Source: Fulvimarina pelagi HTCC2506 (GTDB lineage: Bacteria > Pseudomonadota > Alphaproteobacteria > Rhizobiales > Rhizobiaceae). Taken from it: a stretch of 64,000 bases of DNA. The DNA is taken from the NCBI RefSeq assembly GCF_000153705.1, contig NZ_DS022272.1:3391191-3455190 (forward strand), in the 5' to 3' direction. A program made the position numbers and the translations under genes. Positions 26,365 to 35,356 of this stretch are shown here, piece after piece; position 1 is the stretch's first letter; each line of letters starts with the position of its first letter. The notes below the pieces were generated by a model, which worked only from the letters and a program-made list of their open reading frames with translations, did no database searches and was not told the DNA's origin.

Positions 26365-26802
26365 GAGGCTTTAGTCCGCCTTCGGACAAGTCTCGGTAGC
26401 TGATATGGTATCGTCGCCACGAAACAGCAGCTTTCCTTATTACTGGATAGTCCCAATGCGAAAGAAAGACTTTCAACTCTCTTGCGTATTCTGCGTCGCA
26501 CTGCGCACGTATCGGTAGTACGGTGCCAATCTAGATGTTAAAGGGTAGAGAAAACGCTCATCGCCGGCCTTCAGTCTTTCGTAAGCAACAGAGAAGGTAA
26601 GTCCGAGACAACGTTGCCGTGTTCTACGTAAGATTCTCAAACAGATTTCCGACCATTTCACGGGTCTCGGTGCGCGGGGTGGAGATCAAAACCAGCGAAC
26701 TCAAATCTCGATCGATCCACTAGTTTTAAAGTAGCGCTTCATGACGGACGTCCGGATCGGTACGAAGTCGCTCTGACCTAAGATAGTCCACACAAATTAA
26801 AG
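26365..26802. other. intergenic region between convergent genes
   Basis: No gene was recognised between the convergent M20 hydrolase and amidase genes. A small hairpin GTCCG-CCTT-CGGAC lies about 10 bp after the hydrolase stop, without a T-run, and is at best a weak terminator. The rest holds only short unsupported frames and is more AT-rich than its surroundings. Confidence 0.4.
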
Positions 26803-28149
26803 CTAGGTGGAACCGGGCTGGCGCAGTCTTTTTTGAAGTCGCTTGGCCACGGAGATCGCCAGATCCTCACGGTTTCGTCTAGCGCAGATTTGCGTCCCGA
26901 TCGGTAGGCCCGCTTTCGTCGTTGCCACCGGCAGGGAAACAGCACATAGGTCAAAATAATTCGCGAAACGCGTCAACCTAGACATCGGGAATATAGTCTC
27001 GTCGACATCGCTTAGCCGGCATGCGGGAAAAGGCGTTGTTGGCAGGAGGATGACCTCGTCTTCGCCGAGAACGTCTTCGACTTTCGCGATCGCGGCCTGA
27101 CGTGAGGCGATCAGCTCAAGATACGTGCCTTCGTCCATAGCTGATGCGGCGCGGATGCGAGTTCGTACCGCCGGGTCAATTGCCACGTCTGGTTCATTGA
27201 CCGTGTCGCCCAGCGAACCGTACGCCTCCCACGCCATAATGGCTCCCGTGTCGGTCTGATAGTCAGCAAAGCCACGCGGCAGTTCTAGAGGTCTGTCTGC
27301 CATGCCGATCTCCGAAAGCACGGCAAGACTTCTCTCGAACGCTGCATAGATCTCGGGATCGATCGGTTCAAGCTCGGATCGGGACGGGATCCGAATGATC
27401 TTGGACACCCCCTTAAAGGTCTCCCTTTCGAGCTCGGGGCGACGCATAGCGGCAAAGATCAATCGCGCATCGTCGAGATGATGGGTCAGAGGGCCGATCG
27501 TGTCGAAGCTCGGTGACAATGCCGCGACACCGTCGACCGGGACGCTGCCGTAGCTCGTCTTGAGGCCGACCGTTCCGCAGAGCGCGGCTGGAATTCTAAC
27601 CGATCCGCCAGTATCGGAGCCGATCGCCGCCGGCACCATATCGGCCGCGACCGCAACGGCAGAACCGCTGCTCGAGCCGCCCGCGATATAATAGTCGTCC
27701 GGCATCCTTGGGTTGCGCGGCGCACCGAGCACCGAGTTGGTTCCCCAACTCCCGAATGCGAACTCGACCATCTGCGTCTTGCCGACGATGACCATGCCGG
27801 CTTCCTCCAGCTGTTGCACGAACGGTGCTGTGGTCTTCGCCGGTCTCGTGCTGTAGATGCGCGATCCGAAGCCGGTGATGTCTCCTTCGATATCGGCGAG
27901 ATCCTTAATCGCGATCGGTATGCCATGGAGAGGGCCGCGAACCTGTCCTGCTGAACGCTCCTTATCGAGCCGGCGAGCGGATGCCAGTGCGGCATCGCGA
28001 TAGACGGTGACGAAGGCGTTCAACGCTCCGTCCTTCTCATCGATCCGCGTAAGGCATTCGAGAAGCAGCGATTCAGCCGTGAGTTCGTCTGATGCCATCA
28101 GTGCTGCGAGGTCGGCGAGGGGAAGCGCGACGGAATTAATTTTCGACAT
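26803..28149 (-). CDS. amidase-signature hydrolase (second copy)
   Basis: A 448-residue amidase-signature enzyme with K82 (GIPIAIKDL), cis-Ser about 159 (AGGSSSGS) and nucleophile about 183 (GSDTGGSVRIP), so the triad is complete. It is only distantly related to the amidase at 23670 and lacks an AtzG-like partner. The ATG at 28149 begins the family N-terminus; an in-frame start 12 codons earlier (28185) is possible. It is divergent from the importer operon at 28354, with an operator-like inverted repeat between, so both probably serve one substrate. Confidence 0.9.
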   Translation of the reverse strand: MSKINSVALPLADLAALMASDELTAESLLLECLTRIDEKDGALNAFVTVYRDAALASARRLDKERSAGQVRGPLHGIPIAIKDLADIEGDITGFGSRIYSTRPAKTTAPFVQQLEEAGMVIVGKTQMVEFAFGSWGTNSVLGAPRNPRMPDDYYIAGGSSSGSAVAVAADMVPAAIGSDTGGSVRIPAALCGTVGLKTSYGSVPVDGVAALSPSFDTIGPLTHHLDDARLIFAAMRRPELERETFKGVSKIIRIPSRSELEPIDPEIYAAFERSLAVLSEIGMADRPLELPRGFADYQTDTGAIMAWEAYGSLGDTVNEPDVAIDPAVRTRIRAASAMDEGTYLELIASRQAAIAKVEDVLGEDEVILLPTTPFPACRLSDVDETIFPMSRLTRFANYFDLCAVSLPVATTKAGLPIGTQICARRNREDLAISVAKRLQKRLRQPGST

Positions 28150-28223
28150 TTGCAGGTCTCGAGTGCATTCGCTTGCGGCGTTCAAGGGTAGCAGACCAGC
28201 GATCCTTCGCCGCGAAGGCGTGT

Positions 28224-28260
28224 GTCGCGAGATGACGCTTTAAGAAGGTCATTTCGCGAC
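28224..28260. promoter_or_regulatory. long inverted repeat between divergent amidase and importer genes
   Basis: GTCGCGAGATGAC (28224-28236) pairs with GTCATTTCGCGAC (28248-28260): 12 of 13 positions are complementary, with an 11-bp spacer. It lies between the amidase start (28149) and the livH start (28354). Its left arm plus two bases (GTCGC-N4-TGACGC) recurs at 33105-33119, so it is a probable operator. Confidence 0.7.
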
Positions 28261-28307
28261 GAGGCAGTTAAGTGGCGACTATTGTTCCCATTGTCGAATG
28301 CGTCCAT

Positions 28308-28341
28308 CGTTCGACCATCGAGGCCCTCCTGAGGTCGAACG
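28308..28341 (+). promoter_or_regulatory. stem-loop next to the livH ribosome site
   Basis: CGTTCGACC (28308-28316) and GGTCGAACG (28333-28341) are perfect 9-bp arms with a 16-nt loop. The 3' arm ends immediately before the ribosome site (AAGGGAG) of the livH gene at 28354. It could be a second operator or an RNA hairpin affecting translation. Confidence 0.55.
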
Positions 28342-28353
28342 AAGGGAGACCGT

Positions 28354-29256
28354 ATGAGCCTGCTCGCGATCTCGGAACAAGCGATCAACGGGCTTATCAT
28401 CGGCTCGTTCTATGCGCTGACGGCGCTCGGCCTTGCCGTGATCTTTGGCGTGCTGCGCATCGTCAACTTCGCGCATGGCGAGCTCTATATGCTCGGCGGC
28501 TACGCCTACTATCTGGCGATCGCGTCGCTCGGAATACCGCCGTTGGCGGCAATCCTAATTGCCGTCGCCGCACTTTTCGTGATCGGTGCCGCCATTGAGG
28601 GGCTGCTGATCCGTCCCATCCATACGGGAAAGATCGATCGCCCCGATGAATACGCGATCATGATCACTTTTGCGCTGTCGGTGTTCCTTCTCAACCTCGC
28701 CAACAGCGTCTTCGGACCGTGGCCGCAGCGTCCCGAGCCATTGATGCGGGGCCGGGTGGAAATTGGCGAATTGATCATCAGCGGTGACAGGCTTGCCGCC
28801 GCGAGCGCGGCCATCGTGATGATTGCCATTGTTGTCTTCGCACTACGGTACACCTGGGCCGGCAAGGCCGTCCGCGCCGTCAGCCAGGATCGCCAAGCGG
28901 CCGAGATCTACGGGATCAGCGTGCAGCGCGCTGGACTTATTGCTTTCGGGACGGGCGCTGCACTGGCCGGCCTTGCCGGCGCGCTCATCGGCCCGGTCTT
29001 CAACGTCGTTCCGATCATGGGGGTCGTGCCGGTGATCAAGGCTTATATCATCGTCGTTCTCGGCGGCCTAGGCTCCATACCTGGCGCGATCATCGGCGCG
29101 ATCATCCTCGGACAGGTCGAGAGCTTCGCTACGATCCTTATTCCCGACCCGAGCCGGGCGCTTGCCTACAAGGATGCCTACGGTCTCATCGTACTCGTCG
29201 CCGTGCTGCTGCTGCGCCCGCAAGGTCTCTTCGGCACGAAGGATCGGCGCGCGTGA
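28354..29256 (+). CDS. HAAT-type ABC permease (LivH-like), second importer
   Basis: A 300-residue permease with ALTALGLAVIFGVLRIVNFA, a periplasmic loop, and AGKAVRAVSQDRQAAEIYGI. These are LivH features. The ATG at 28354 has AAGGGAG upstream. The 3' end overlaps livM by 4 bp (29253-29256). First gene of a four-gene importer unit whose binding protein is encoded separately on the other strand at 31718-32938. Confidence 0.93.
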   Translation: MSLLAISEQAINGLIIGSFYALTALGLAVIFGVLRIVNFAHGELYMLGGYAYYLAIASLGIPPLAAILIAVAALFVIGAAIEGLLIRPIHTGKIDRPDEYAIMITFALSVFLLNLANSVFGPWPQRPEPLMRGRVEIGELIISGDRLAAASAAIVMIAIVVFALRYTWAGKAVRAVSQDRQAAEIYGISVQRAGLIAFGTGAALAGLAGALIGPVFNVVPIMGVVPVIKAYIIVVLGGLGSIPGAIIGAIILGQVESFATILIPDPSRALAYKDAYGLIVLVAVLLLRPQGLFGTKDRRA

Positions 29257-30194
29257 TGTCGCAAGCCGCTTTGAGATCGATTATCGGCGCGGCGCTTCTC
29301 GTCGCGTTCGTGCTGTTACCCTTCGCAGGTCTCTCCGACTACTGGACCTACACCGTCACGATCGGCTTCTATTACGCGCTTCTCGCGGCCAGTTGGTCGT
29401 TGCTCGTCGGCTATGTCGGACGGATCAGTTTCGCCCAGGCGGCGATGAGCGGCCTTGGTGGATATGCGTCGGCTCTAGGCGTCCTGGAGTTTGGACTGCC
29501 GATCGGTCTTGGATTGGTTTTCGCCGCCCTGATCGCCGGCTTGGTCGGCTACGTCCTCGGTTGGCTGACACTGCGCCTGCACGGCGCCTATCTTGGTTTG
29601 ACCACCATTGCATTCGGCGAAATTCTGCGCATTTCCGTCACGGCGGAACATTGGCTTACCGAGGGCAGCCTCGGTCTTCAGGTGCCGCCGCTCATACCGG
29701 GGGGCAGCCGTCTCGAATATTATTACATCTTCCTGGCGATTACGGTGGGCTGCCTAGCTGCGATGGGTCTCCTGCTGCGCTCGCGGATCGGCCTCTTCTT
29801 CCAGTCGATCCGCGAAGACGAGGATGGCGCGGCAAGCCTCGGCGTCGCGGTGACGACGTGGAAATGCGTCGCCTTCGCCATCTCTAGCGCATTTGCGGGG
29901 CTTGCCGGCGGTCTATACGCGCATTTCGTGCAGCTGATCGCGCCGTCCATGATGTCTCTGCAGGAGATGGGCGTCATCCTCGCGATGGCTGTCATTGGTG
30001 GCTTTCACAACATTCTCTATGCGGCCCTAGGCGGCATGCTGCTTCAGGTTCTTCTCGAAGCGCTGCGCGAGGTCGAGCAATGGCGCTTGGTTGTGTTCGG
30101 ACTGGTCACGATCCTTGTCCTGCGCTTCGCACCCAATGGCCTCTTTGGGATGTTATCCAACATCTTCGTTCGCCGGAGGAATAGCGATGGCTGA
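29253..30194 (+). CDS. HAAT-type ABC permease (LivM-like), second importer
   Basis: A 313-residue permease with AASWSLLVGYVGRISFAQAA, GLFFQSIREDEDGAASLGVA, and VIGGFHNILYAALGGMLL. LivM-type. It overlaps livH at the start and livG at the end (ATGGCTGA at 30187-30194), so the genes are translationally coupled. Unlike the importer at 20152, permease and ATPase are separate chains. Confidence 0.93.
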   Translation: MMSQAALRSIIGAALLVAFVLLPFAGLSDYWTYTVTIGFYYALLAASWSLLVGYVGRISFAQAAMSGLGGYASALGVLEFGLPIGLGLVFAALIAGLVGYVLGWLTLRLHGAYLGLTTIAFGEILRISVTAEHWLTEGSLGLQVPPLIPGGSRLEYYYIFLAITVGCLAAMGLLLRSRIGLFFQSIREDEDGAASLGVAVTTWKCVAFAISSAFAGLAGGLYAHFVQLIAPSMMSLQEMGVILAMAVIGGFHNILYAALGGMLLQVLLEALREVEQWRLVVFGLVTILVLRFAPNGLFGMLSNIFVRRRNSDG

Positions 30195-30918
30195 GCAACT
30201 CGTGGTCGACCGTCTAACGAAAACGTTCGGCGGCATCGTGGCGCTCAACGGTGTTGAACTAGCGTTCTCGGCCGGCGAACTGATCGGCCTAATCGGTCCG
30301 AACGGATCGGGCAAGACCACTCTTCTGAATATCGTCAGCGGCTATTACACGGCCGATCGCGGTCAGATCACTTACGAGAACCAGCCCATCGCAGGAACGT
30401 CACCGCACAAGCTGGCGCGGATCGGGATTGGGCGTTCGTTCCAGGTCACGAAGGTCTTCCGGCGTCTGACGGTCATGGAAAACATGCTCGTGTCGGGGCT
30501 CTCCGATTGGAGCGAAACGCGCTCGCAGGCGAGCGAACGGGCGACCGCTATCCTCGAAGACCTGAAGCTGACACGGCTTAGGGATGAGCGGGCCAGCAAT
30601 CTGTCCGGCGGCCAGCTGAAGCTTCTCGAATTCGCCCGCATCATGATGCTGCAGCCCAAGCTGTTGCTGCTCGACGAGCCCTTTGGCGGAGTCCATCCAG
30701 AACTGAAGCGCTTCATGTACGACTGCATCCGCAAGTGGAACGCGGCCGGCATCACGATTATCCTGATTAGTCACGACATGGGTTCGATCTTCGAACTTTG
30801 CCGCCGGGTCGTGACGCTCAGCTACGGCGACATCATCTGCGACGGTACGCCGGAAGAGACGCGAGCGGACAAAGGCGTTCTCGAAGCCTATCTGGGAGAG
30901 CATCATGCGTCAGCTTGA
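30187..30918 (+). CDS. HAAT-type ABC ATPase (LivG-like), second importer
   Basis: A 243-residue ABC ATPase with GPNGSGKTT, FRRLTVMENMLVSG, signature LSGGQLKLLEFA, LLLLDEPFGGVHP and LISHDM. The Walker B extension DEPFGGVHP deviates from the usual DEPTAGLNP and matches the LivG-type group of other HAAT systems. The ATG at 30187 lies inside the end of livM. The stop overlaps livF by 14 bp. Confidence 0.92.
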   Translation: MAEQLVVDRLTKTFGGIVALNGVELAFSAGELIGLIGPNGSGKTTLLNIVSGYYTADRGQITYENQPIAGTSPHKLARIGIGRSFQVTKVFRRLTVMENMLVSGLSDWSETRSQASERATAILEDLKLTRLRDERASNLSGGQLKLLEFARIMMLQPKLLLLDEPFGGVHPELKRFMYDCIRKWNAAGITIILISHDMGSIFELCRRVVTLSYGDIICDGTPEETRADKGVLEAYLGEHHASA

Positions 30919-31624
30919 GGTTCGAGATCTGAAGGCCGGTTACAGCCGCGACATCGACATTCTGAGCGGCTTGAGTGTGACTGCACGACCAAGCCAGCTG
31001 ACGACGATCATCGGCGCGAACGGCGTCGGAAAGTCGACGCTCCTCAAAACGATCATCGGACAGCTGGCGGTGCGCGAGGGCTCGATCCGTTATGGCGAGC
31101 GCGATCTGGCGGGGGTGGCAACGCGCGAGCTCGTCTCGATCGGGATAGCCTACGTGCCGCAGGGCCATGCGCTGTTCAAGGACATGACCGTCGCGGAGAA
31201 CATCGAGATCGCGACCTGGTCGTTTCGCTCTGACAAGGAGCGAGCAAGGCGCGCGCGCAGGCGACTGTTCGAACGTGCACCCTACCTTGAAGACTTTCGT
31301 CAACGCCGTGCCGGTCTGATGTCAGGTGGCCAGCAGAGGCTGATGCAGCTGGAACTCGCCCTAATGAGCGATCCAGAACTGATCCTGATAGACGAGCCGA
31401 CGGTCGGCCTCGATCCGAAGCGTGCCGAAGTAATCTACACTCACCTGCGGCAGCTTGTGAAGGACGAGGGGCGTACCATCCTGATGGTCGATCAGAACGT
31501 AATCGCGGGAACCGAAGTTGCCGACTACATCTACGTTCTCGAGCTCGGTTCGAACAAGCTCGAAGGGACTCGCGCCGAGTTCGACGAGACATATCGCGAC
31601 ACGATCGCCGACTGGCTCTTCTGA
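30905..31624 (+). CDS. HAAT-type ABC ATPase (LivF-like), second importer
   Basis: A 239-residue ABC ATPase: GANGVGKST, YVPQGHALFKDMTVAENIEI, LMSGGQQRLMQL, LILIDEPTVGLDP and MVDQN. The signature motif begins MSGGQ. It ends the plus-strand unit and runs towards the convergent binding-protein gene, 93 bp away. A GC-rich 5-6 bp stem (CCGCC/GGCGG around 31660-31675) lies between them, without a good T-run. Confidence 0.92.
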   Translation: MRQLEVRDLKAGYSRDIDILSGLSVTARPSQLTTIIGANGVGKSTLLKTIIGQLAVREGSIRYGERDLAGVATRELVSIGIAYVPQGHALFKDMTVAENIEIATWSFRSDKERARRARRRLFERAPYLEDFRQRRAGLMSGGQQRLMQLELALMSDPELILIDEPTVGLDPKRAEVIYTHLRQLVKDEGRTILMVDQNVIAGTEVADYIYVLELGSNKLEGTRAEFDETYRDTIADWLF

Positions 31625-31717
31625 AAAGAAGCTGCCTTTGCTTTCATGCAGAAACGGAACACCCCGCCAGTGAGGGCGGAGTGCGTAAAGACGTCCAAAA
31701 ACGATCGGCGCCGGTCC

Positions 31718-32938
31718 TTATTCCGGTTTCAGAACCGTCTCGTCGACAGTCGCCTGAGGCTTCGGCCAGAGGATCGCGGCCTCGGACGGCGTCTGGTTCG
31801 GCTTGGTGTACTGGATCACGAAGATCGGTACTTCAGGCCATTGCTGATACTGCCAGGCGGGATCGGTCGTTTGCGGGAAATAGATTTCACCGCGGGTTCC
31901 GCTCCAACGCAGGTTACGGAGAGCCTCTTGAAGCGCCGGCCCTTCAGTGCTGCCGGCCGCTTTGATCGCCTCAGCGATGACCATAACGCCGTCGTAGCCT
32001 TCCATGGCTACCGCGTTTGCAGGGCGGCTGAACTCTTCTTCGTACGCCTTGGAGAAGGAACGCGAGAGCTCGGTATCCGGCTTACCGGGAAGCCCAGCCG
32101 GGTTCCCTATCACATAGGTGCCCGCATCGCCCATGACGTTCCAAAATTCCGGTTCAAGGACGTCAGAGCCGGCCGCGAAGATCGCAGTCTGCGGCGAAGG
32201 CGCGACGCCGAGGTCGTAGGCTTGGCGGAGCATCAAAAGGAGGTTGGACCCGGTGAAGCCGGCGACGATCAGATCAGGCTGCGGGTCGGCGCGCTTCAAC
32301 TGGAGAAGTTGAGGCGTGAAGTCGCTGACGGTCCGCTCAGCGGTGAATGAAGTGACGTTTGCGCCGGTATCCTTAAGGTTCGACGTGAACACGTCGATGA
32401 TACCGAAGCCCCAGTCAGAGTTTTCCGAAATGATGGCGATGTTCTTGAAGCCGGCTTCCTTCACCCAGTCGGCAGCTACCGAATAGACGAGCGAATTGGC
32501 GACCGTTATCCGAAAGACCTCCGGAATTTGCGCAGCGGTGACGTCGTCGGACCAGCATTCGCCGGCGATGAAGGGAATGTCGTACTTCTCGGCAACAGGG
32601 CCGACAGCCGAGCAGACGGCGCTATGGGCGCTTCCAGTTACGGCGACGACGTTCTCGCTCGAAGCGAGCCGTTCGAACGCGGCAACGCCTTTCTCTGGAA
32701 CGCCGGACGTATCCTCGACGACAAGTTCGACCTCACGGCCGTCAATGCCGCCTGCGGCGTTCAGCTCTTCGACAGCGACGCGCATTCCGTCGCGCAGGGA
32801 CTCACCAGTTTGAACGCCTCCGGGAGGCGAAAGAGGAGCGATGCCACCGATCTTGATCGTTTCCTGCGCCTGAGCCGCGGAAACGCCGAGTGCTACGGCG
32901 ACCAGGGCGGTGGCGGACAATTTTATAATTCCGGTCAT
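31718..32938 (-). CDS. HAAT-type ABC importer binding protein, second importer
   Basis: A 406-residue exported protein with a Sec signal (MTGIIKLSATALVAVALGVS, cleavage after AAQAQ). The mature domain starts at ETIKIGGIAPLSPPGGVQTG. The family core EELNAAGGIDGREVELVVED and GSAHSAVCSAVGPVAEKYDI are present. It is of the LivK/amide group but distant from the other two binding proteins here. AGGAGAGG precedes the ATG at 32938. It is transcribed towards its permease operon and divergently from the regulator at 33133. Confidence 0.92.
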   Translation of the reverse strand: MTGIIKLSATALVAVALGVSAAQAQETIKIGGIAPLSPPGGVQTGESLRDGMRVAVEELNAAGGIDGREVELVVEDTSGVPEKGVAAFERLASSENVVAVTGSAHSAVCSAVGPVAEKYDIPFIAGECWSDDVTAAQIPEVFRITVANSLVYSVAADWVKEAGFKNIAIISENSDWGFGIIDVFTSNLKDTGANVTSFTAERTVSDFTPQLLQLKRADPQPDLIVAGFTGSNLLLMLRQAYDLGVAPSPQTAIFAAGSDVLEPEFWNVMGDAGTYVIGNPAGLPGKPDTELSRSFSKAYEEEFSRPANAVAMEGYDGVMVIAEAIKAAGSTEGPALQEALRNLRWSGTRGEIYFPQTTDPAWQYQQWPEVPIFVIQYTKPNQTPSEAAILWPKPQATVDETVLKPE

Positions 32939-33092
32939 TACCTCTCCTATGGCTTGTCGAGAGCGCGGTAGTGCGGCACTCGCGGCATTCTTGCACATGA
33001 TTTGAGCACGCACAGAAAATCGCCTGAACCGAGTGTGGAGCCATAAGCAATTCGGACGCAATCGGCTTTAAAGACTTGTATGGACGCGGATT

Positions 33093-33119
33093 GTCACGCT
33101 AGTTGCGTCACTAAGCGAC
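33093..33119. promoter_or_regulatory. operator-like site between binding-protein and regulator genes
   Basis: GTCACGC-TAGTT-GCGTCAC (33093-33111) is a palindrome with one C-C mismatch. Overlapping it, the minus strand at 33119-33105 reads GTCGCTTAGTGACGC, which shares GTCGC-N4-TGACGC with the repeat at 28224-28238. It lies directly before the regulator start (33133), as expected for an autoregulatory site. Confidence 0.6.
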
Positions 33120-33132
33120 AGGGTCGATCGTC

Positions 33133-34002
33133 ATGAATGCCGACTTCATTCCGAATCTCAAACTGCTCTGCAGCTACGAGCGCTCGGTATCGGACGTATG
33201 CCGTAAGCTGCAGATGAACCGGCAGCAATTTATGAAATATCTAGCTGGCAGCGCGTTCCCTTCTAATAGAAGTCTTCGTCGCATCTGCGATCATTTCGGG
33301 GTCGACGATTACGAGATCCTTATGCCGCACGAGCAATTCCGGGAGATCATCCGTCTGCGGCCGGTTCAAAACGAGTTGGACGATACGTTGCCGCCAATGG
33401 TCGCACGGATCATAAGGAACACAGCCCGGCAGCATTCTCAGATGGCGAAATACGACGGTTATTACTACAAATATTTCTATTCCTTCTCTACGCCGAGCTA
33501 CATTCTGCGATCGTTGGTATCAGTAAAGCAAACCGACGAGATATCTTATTACAAGACGATCGAACGACTGACGCCTGCCGGATACAGCTACTCACCGGGT
33601 GATCTTTTCAAGTATAGCGGGATCATGTTGCCGGTCGGAGATCGAATCCACATGCTCGACTACGAGTCTGTCGTTGGGAACGAGATGTCACAGACCATCC
33701 TCTACCCGCCCTATCGCAATCGCGTGTCAATCCTCATCGGCCTGATGATGGGCATTACGGCGACGGAGGCTCACCAGCCGGTCTCCACCCGTGTCGTGAT
33801 GGAGTATCTGGGCCGCCGCGTGGATCGCCGCAGGGCGATACGGGGGTGTGGTCTTTACGGGGAAGACGCGCCGGAAATCTCGCGTTCGATGCTGAATTAT
33901 CTGAAAGAGCCTAACGCGGCGAACGGTTATTTACTCAGGGCCGGCTCGACCTACGACAAGGTGCCGCCCCCGGGCGCCTTAGGCAGTGGAACCTCGTCAT
34001 GA
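33133..34002 (+). CDS. HTH (Cro/CI-type) regulator with unassigned C-terminal domain
   Basis: A 289-residue protein. Residues about 8-60 form a Cro/CI-like helix-turn-helix (YERSVSDVCRKLQMNRQQFM, YLAGSAFPSNRSLRRICDHF). The following 220 residues are a Tyr-rich alpha/beta domain (YDGYYYKYFYSFSTPSYILR) I cannot assign to a named ligand-binding family. Its position, divergent from the binding protein and next to the amidase-importer set, and the motif shared by both promoter regions, suggest it controls that set. Ligand unknown. Confidence 0.75.
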   Translation: MNADFIPNLKLLCSYERSVSDVCRKLQMNRQQFMKYLAGSAFPSNRSLRRICDHFGVDDYEILMPHEQFREIIRLRPVQNELDDTLPPMVARIIRNTARQHSQMAKYDGYYYKYFYSFSTPSYILRSLVSVKQTDEISYYKTIERLTPAGYSYSPGDLFKYSGIMLPVGDRIHMLDYESVVGNEMSQTILYPPYRNRVSILIGLMMGITATEAHQPVSTRVVMEYLGRRVDRRRAIRGCGLYGEDAPEISRSMLNYLKEPNAANGYLLRAGSTYDKVPPPGALGSGTSS

Positions 34003-34341
34003 GTTGACAACAGAGGGGCGCCTTATCCCCGAGCACAAACGAAGAATCTCACACGCCCGAGACAGTCGCCGAAGTCGAGCCGCTTGACACCTCCTCCTCG
34101 CTGCCTGAATTGGTTGAAATGCGAACGACCGCTTTCCCGCTGACGGCTCTCGAAAGCTGCCATTCCGCTTTCGGCCCTTTGCGATCACAGCCTCCTTCTG
34201 AATTCGAGCGCTATGATATCACTGCGCGTCGCCGCCTTACGCATATGCTGCCTCACCCTTCGCTACACTGCCTCGGGCGCGCATTTTGATGAATCGCGAC
34301 CGAGCTTCATTCCAGCGATACGCGGTGGTGCTATCTGACGG
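34003..34341. other. intergenic region after the HTH regulator
   Basis: No gene, RNA or clear hairpin terminator was recognised between the regulator and the convergent 2-hydroxyacid dehydrogenase gene. Open frames here are short and lack ribosome sites. Confidence 0.4.
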
Positions 34342-35319
34342 TCAAAGATGGCTCCAGCGCCTCGCGATCATCGGCCACGCCTTTCGATTTACCAAATGAC
34401 GTGGCTGGTTCCCAAGGATCATTGTCAGTATATCGTCGACCGCCGTGCGGCTCATTCGCGCCATGGCTTCGGCTGTCACTCCTGCGACATGGGGCGAGAG
34501 GAGCGTATTGGGGGCTGAGCGGAGCGGCGAATCCGCCGGGAGTGGTTGGTCGGAGAAGACGTCGAGGGCGGCACCGCGGATGTGGCCCGCCCTGAGGGCA
34601 GCCGAGAGGGCGGCTTCGTCGACGATCGGGCCGCGGGCGACGTTCACCAGAATGGCATTGGGCGGCATCGCCGCGATGATCTCTTCGGAGACGAGATTGC
34701 GCGTCTCCTCGCTCAACGGGCATGCGACGACGAGGATATCGGCCTTTGCTGCGACGTCTGTCAGCGGGTGGAAAGAGACGCCGTCCTCGTCCTCGCGCGG
34801 CCAACGGGTCGCTGCGAGGACATTCATGCCAAAGCCAAGCTTCCCGATCTGCGCGATCGCCTGTCCGATGCCGCCATAGCCGATCAGGCCAAGGGCCTTG
34901 CCCGCGATTTCGCACGAGCCCGGCGCAGCGGCGCGTAGGGCATGCCATTCGTTACGCCGGATGCCGGCATCGTTCTCAACGATCCGGCGTGCAAGGCAGA
35001 TGATGAGACCGAAAACGTGTTCGGCAACGCTTTTTGCGTTGACTGAGGGCGTATTCGTGACGGCGATGCCGAGCCGGCTCGCCGCCTGGACCGGAATGAA
35101 GTCGAGCCCCGCGCCGTGGCGAACAAGCGCGCGGAGCTTTGGTGCGTTCTCGAGTGCGCCGGCCGGAATGGCCCTCCGGACGACGACGAAGGAGGCCTCG
35201 GCAAGCTCCTCCTCGAAGGTGAGATCGCCGGTCTCGTCGAAGGTCACCACCTCGGCGTTTTCGCCGAGGCGGGCCGCCTCGCATGCATCGATCGGATCGG
35301 TCAGAAGCACGCGAGGCAC
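34342..35319 (-). CDS. D-isomer-specific 2-hydroxyacid dehydrogenase
   Basis: A 325-residue NAD(P)-dependent dehydrogenase. Rossmann motif ALGLIGYGGIGQAIA is near 148, the catalytic Arg is in LVNVARGPIVDE (about 233), and the catalytic His in LLSPHVAG (about 282). At the usual catalytic Glu position it reads DVFSDQPLP, so Glu is Gln, as seen in a subfamily of these enzymes with QPL. It reduces a 2-keto acid or oxidises a 2-hydroxyacid. GTG start at 35319. It lies 37 bp after tctC, probably co-transcribed, and likely works on the acid taken up by the Tct system. Confidence 0.9.
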   Translation of the reverse strand: MPRVLLTDPIDACEAARLGENAEVVTFDETGDLTFEEELAEASFVVVRRAIPAGALENAPKLRALVRHGAGLDFIPVQAASRLGIAVTNTPSVNAKSVAEHVFGLIICLARRIVENDAGIRRNEWHALRAAAPGSCEIAGKALGLIGYGGIGQAIAQIGKLGFGMNVLAATRWPREDEDGVSFHPLTDVAAKADILVVACPLSEETRNLVSEEIIAAMPPNAILVNVARGPIVDEAALSAALRAGHIRGAALDVFSDQPLPADSPLRSAPNTLLSPHVAGVTAEAMARMSRTAVDDILTMILGNQPRHLVNRKAWPMIARRWSHL

Positions 35320-35356
35320 TGGGATCGATAATCTTATTGCAGGTGTGGGATCAGGA

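Noticed and set aside
34342-35319. Gln in place of the catalytic Glu (DVFSDQPLP) as evidence of an inactive dehydrogenase
   Set aside because: A QPL form at this position is common in one subfamily of D-2-hydroxyacid dehydrogenases, so it does not by itself indicate loss of function.
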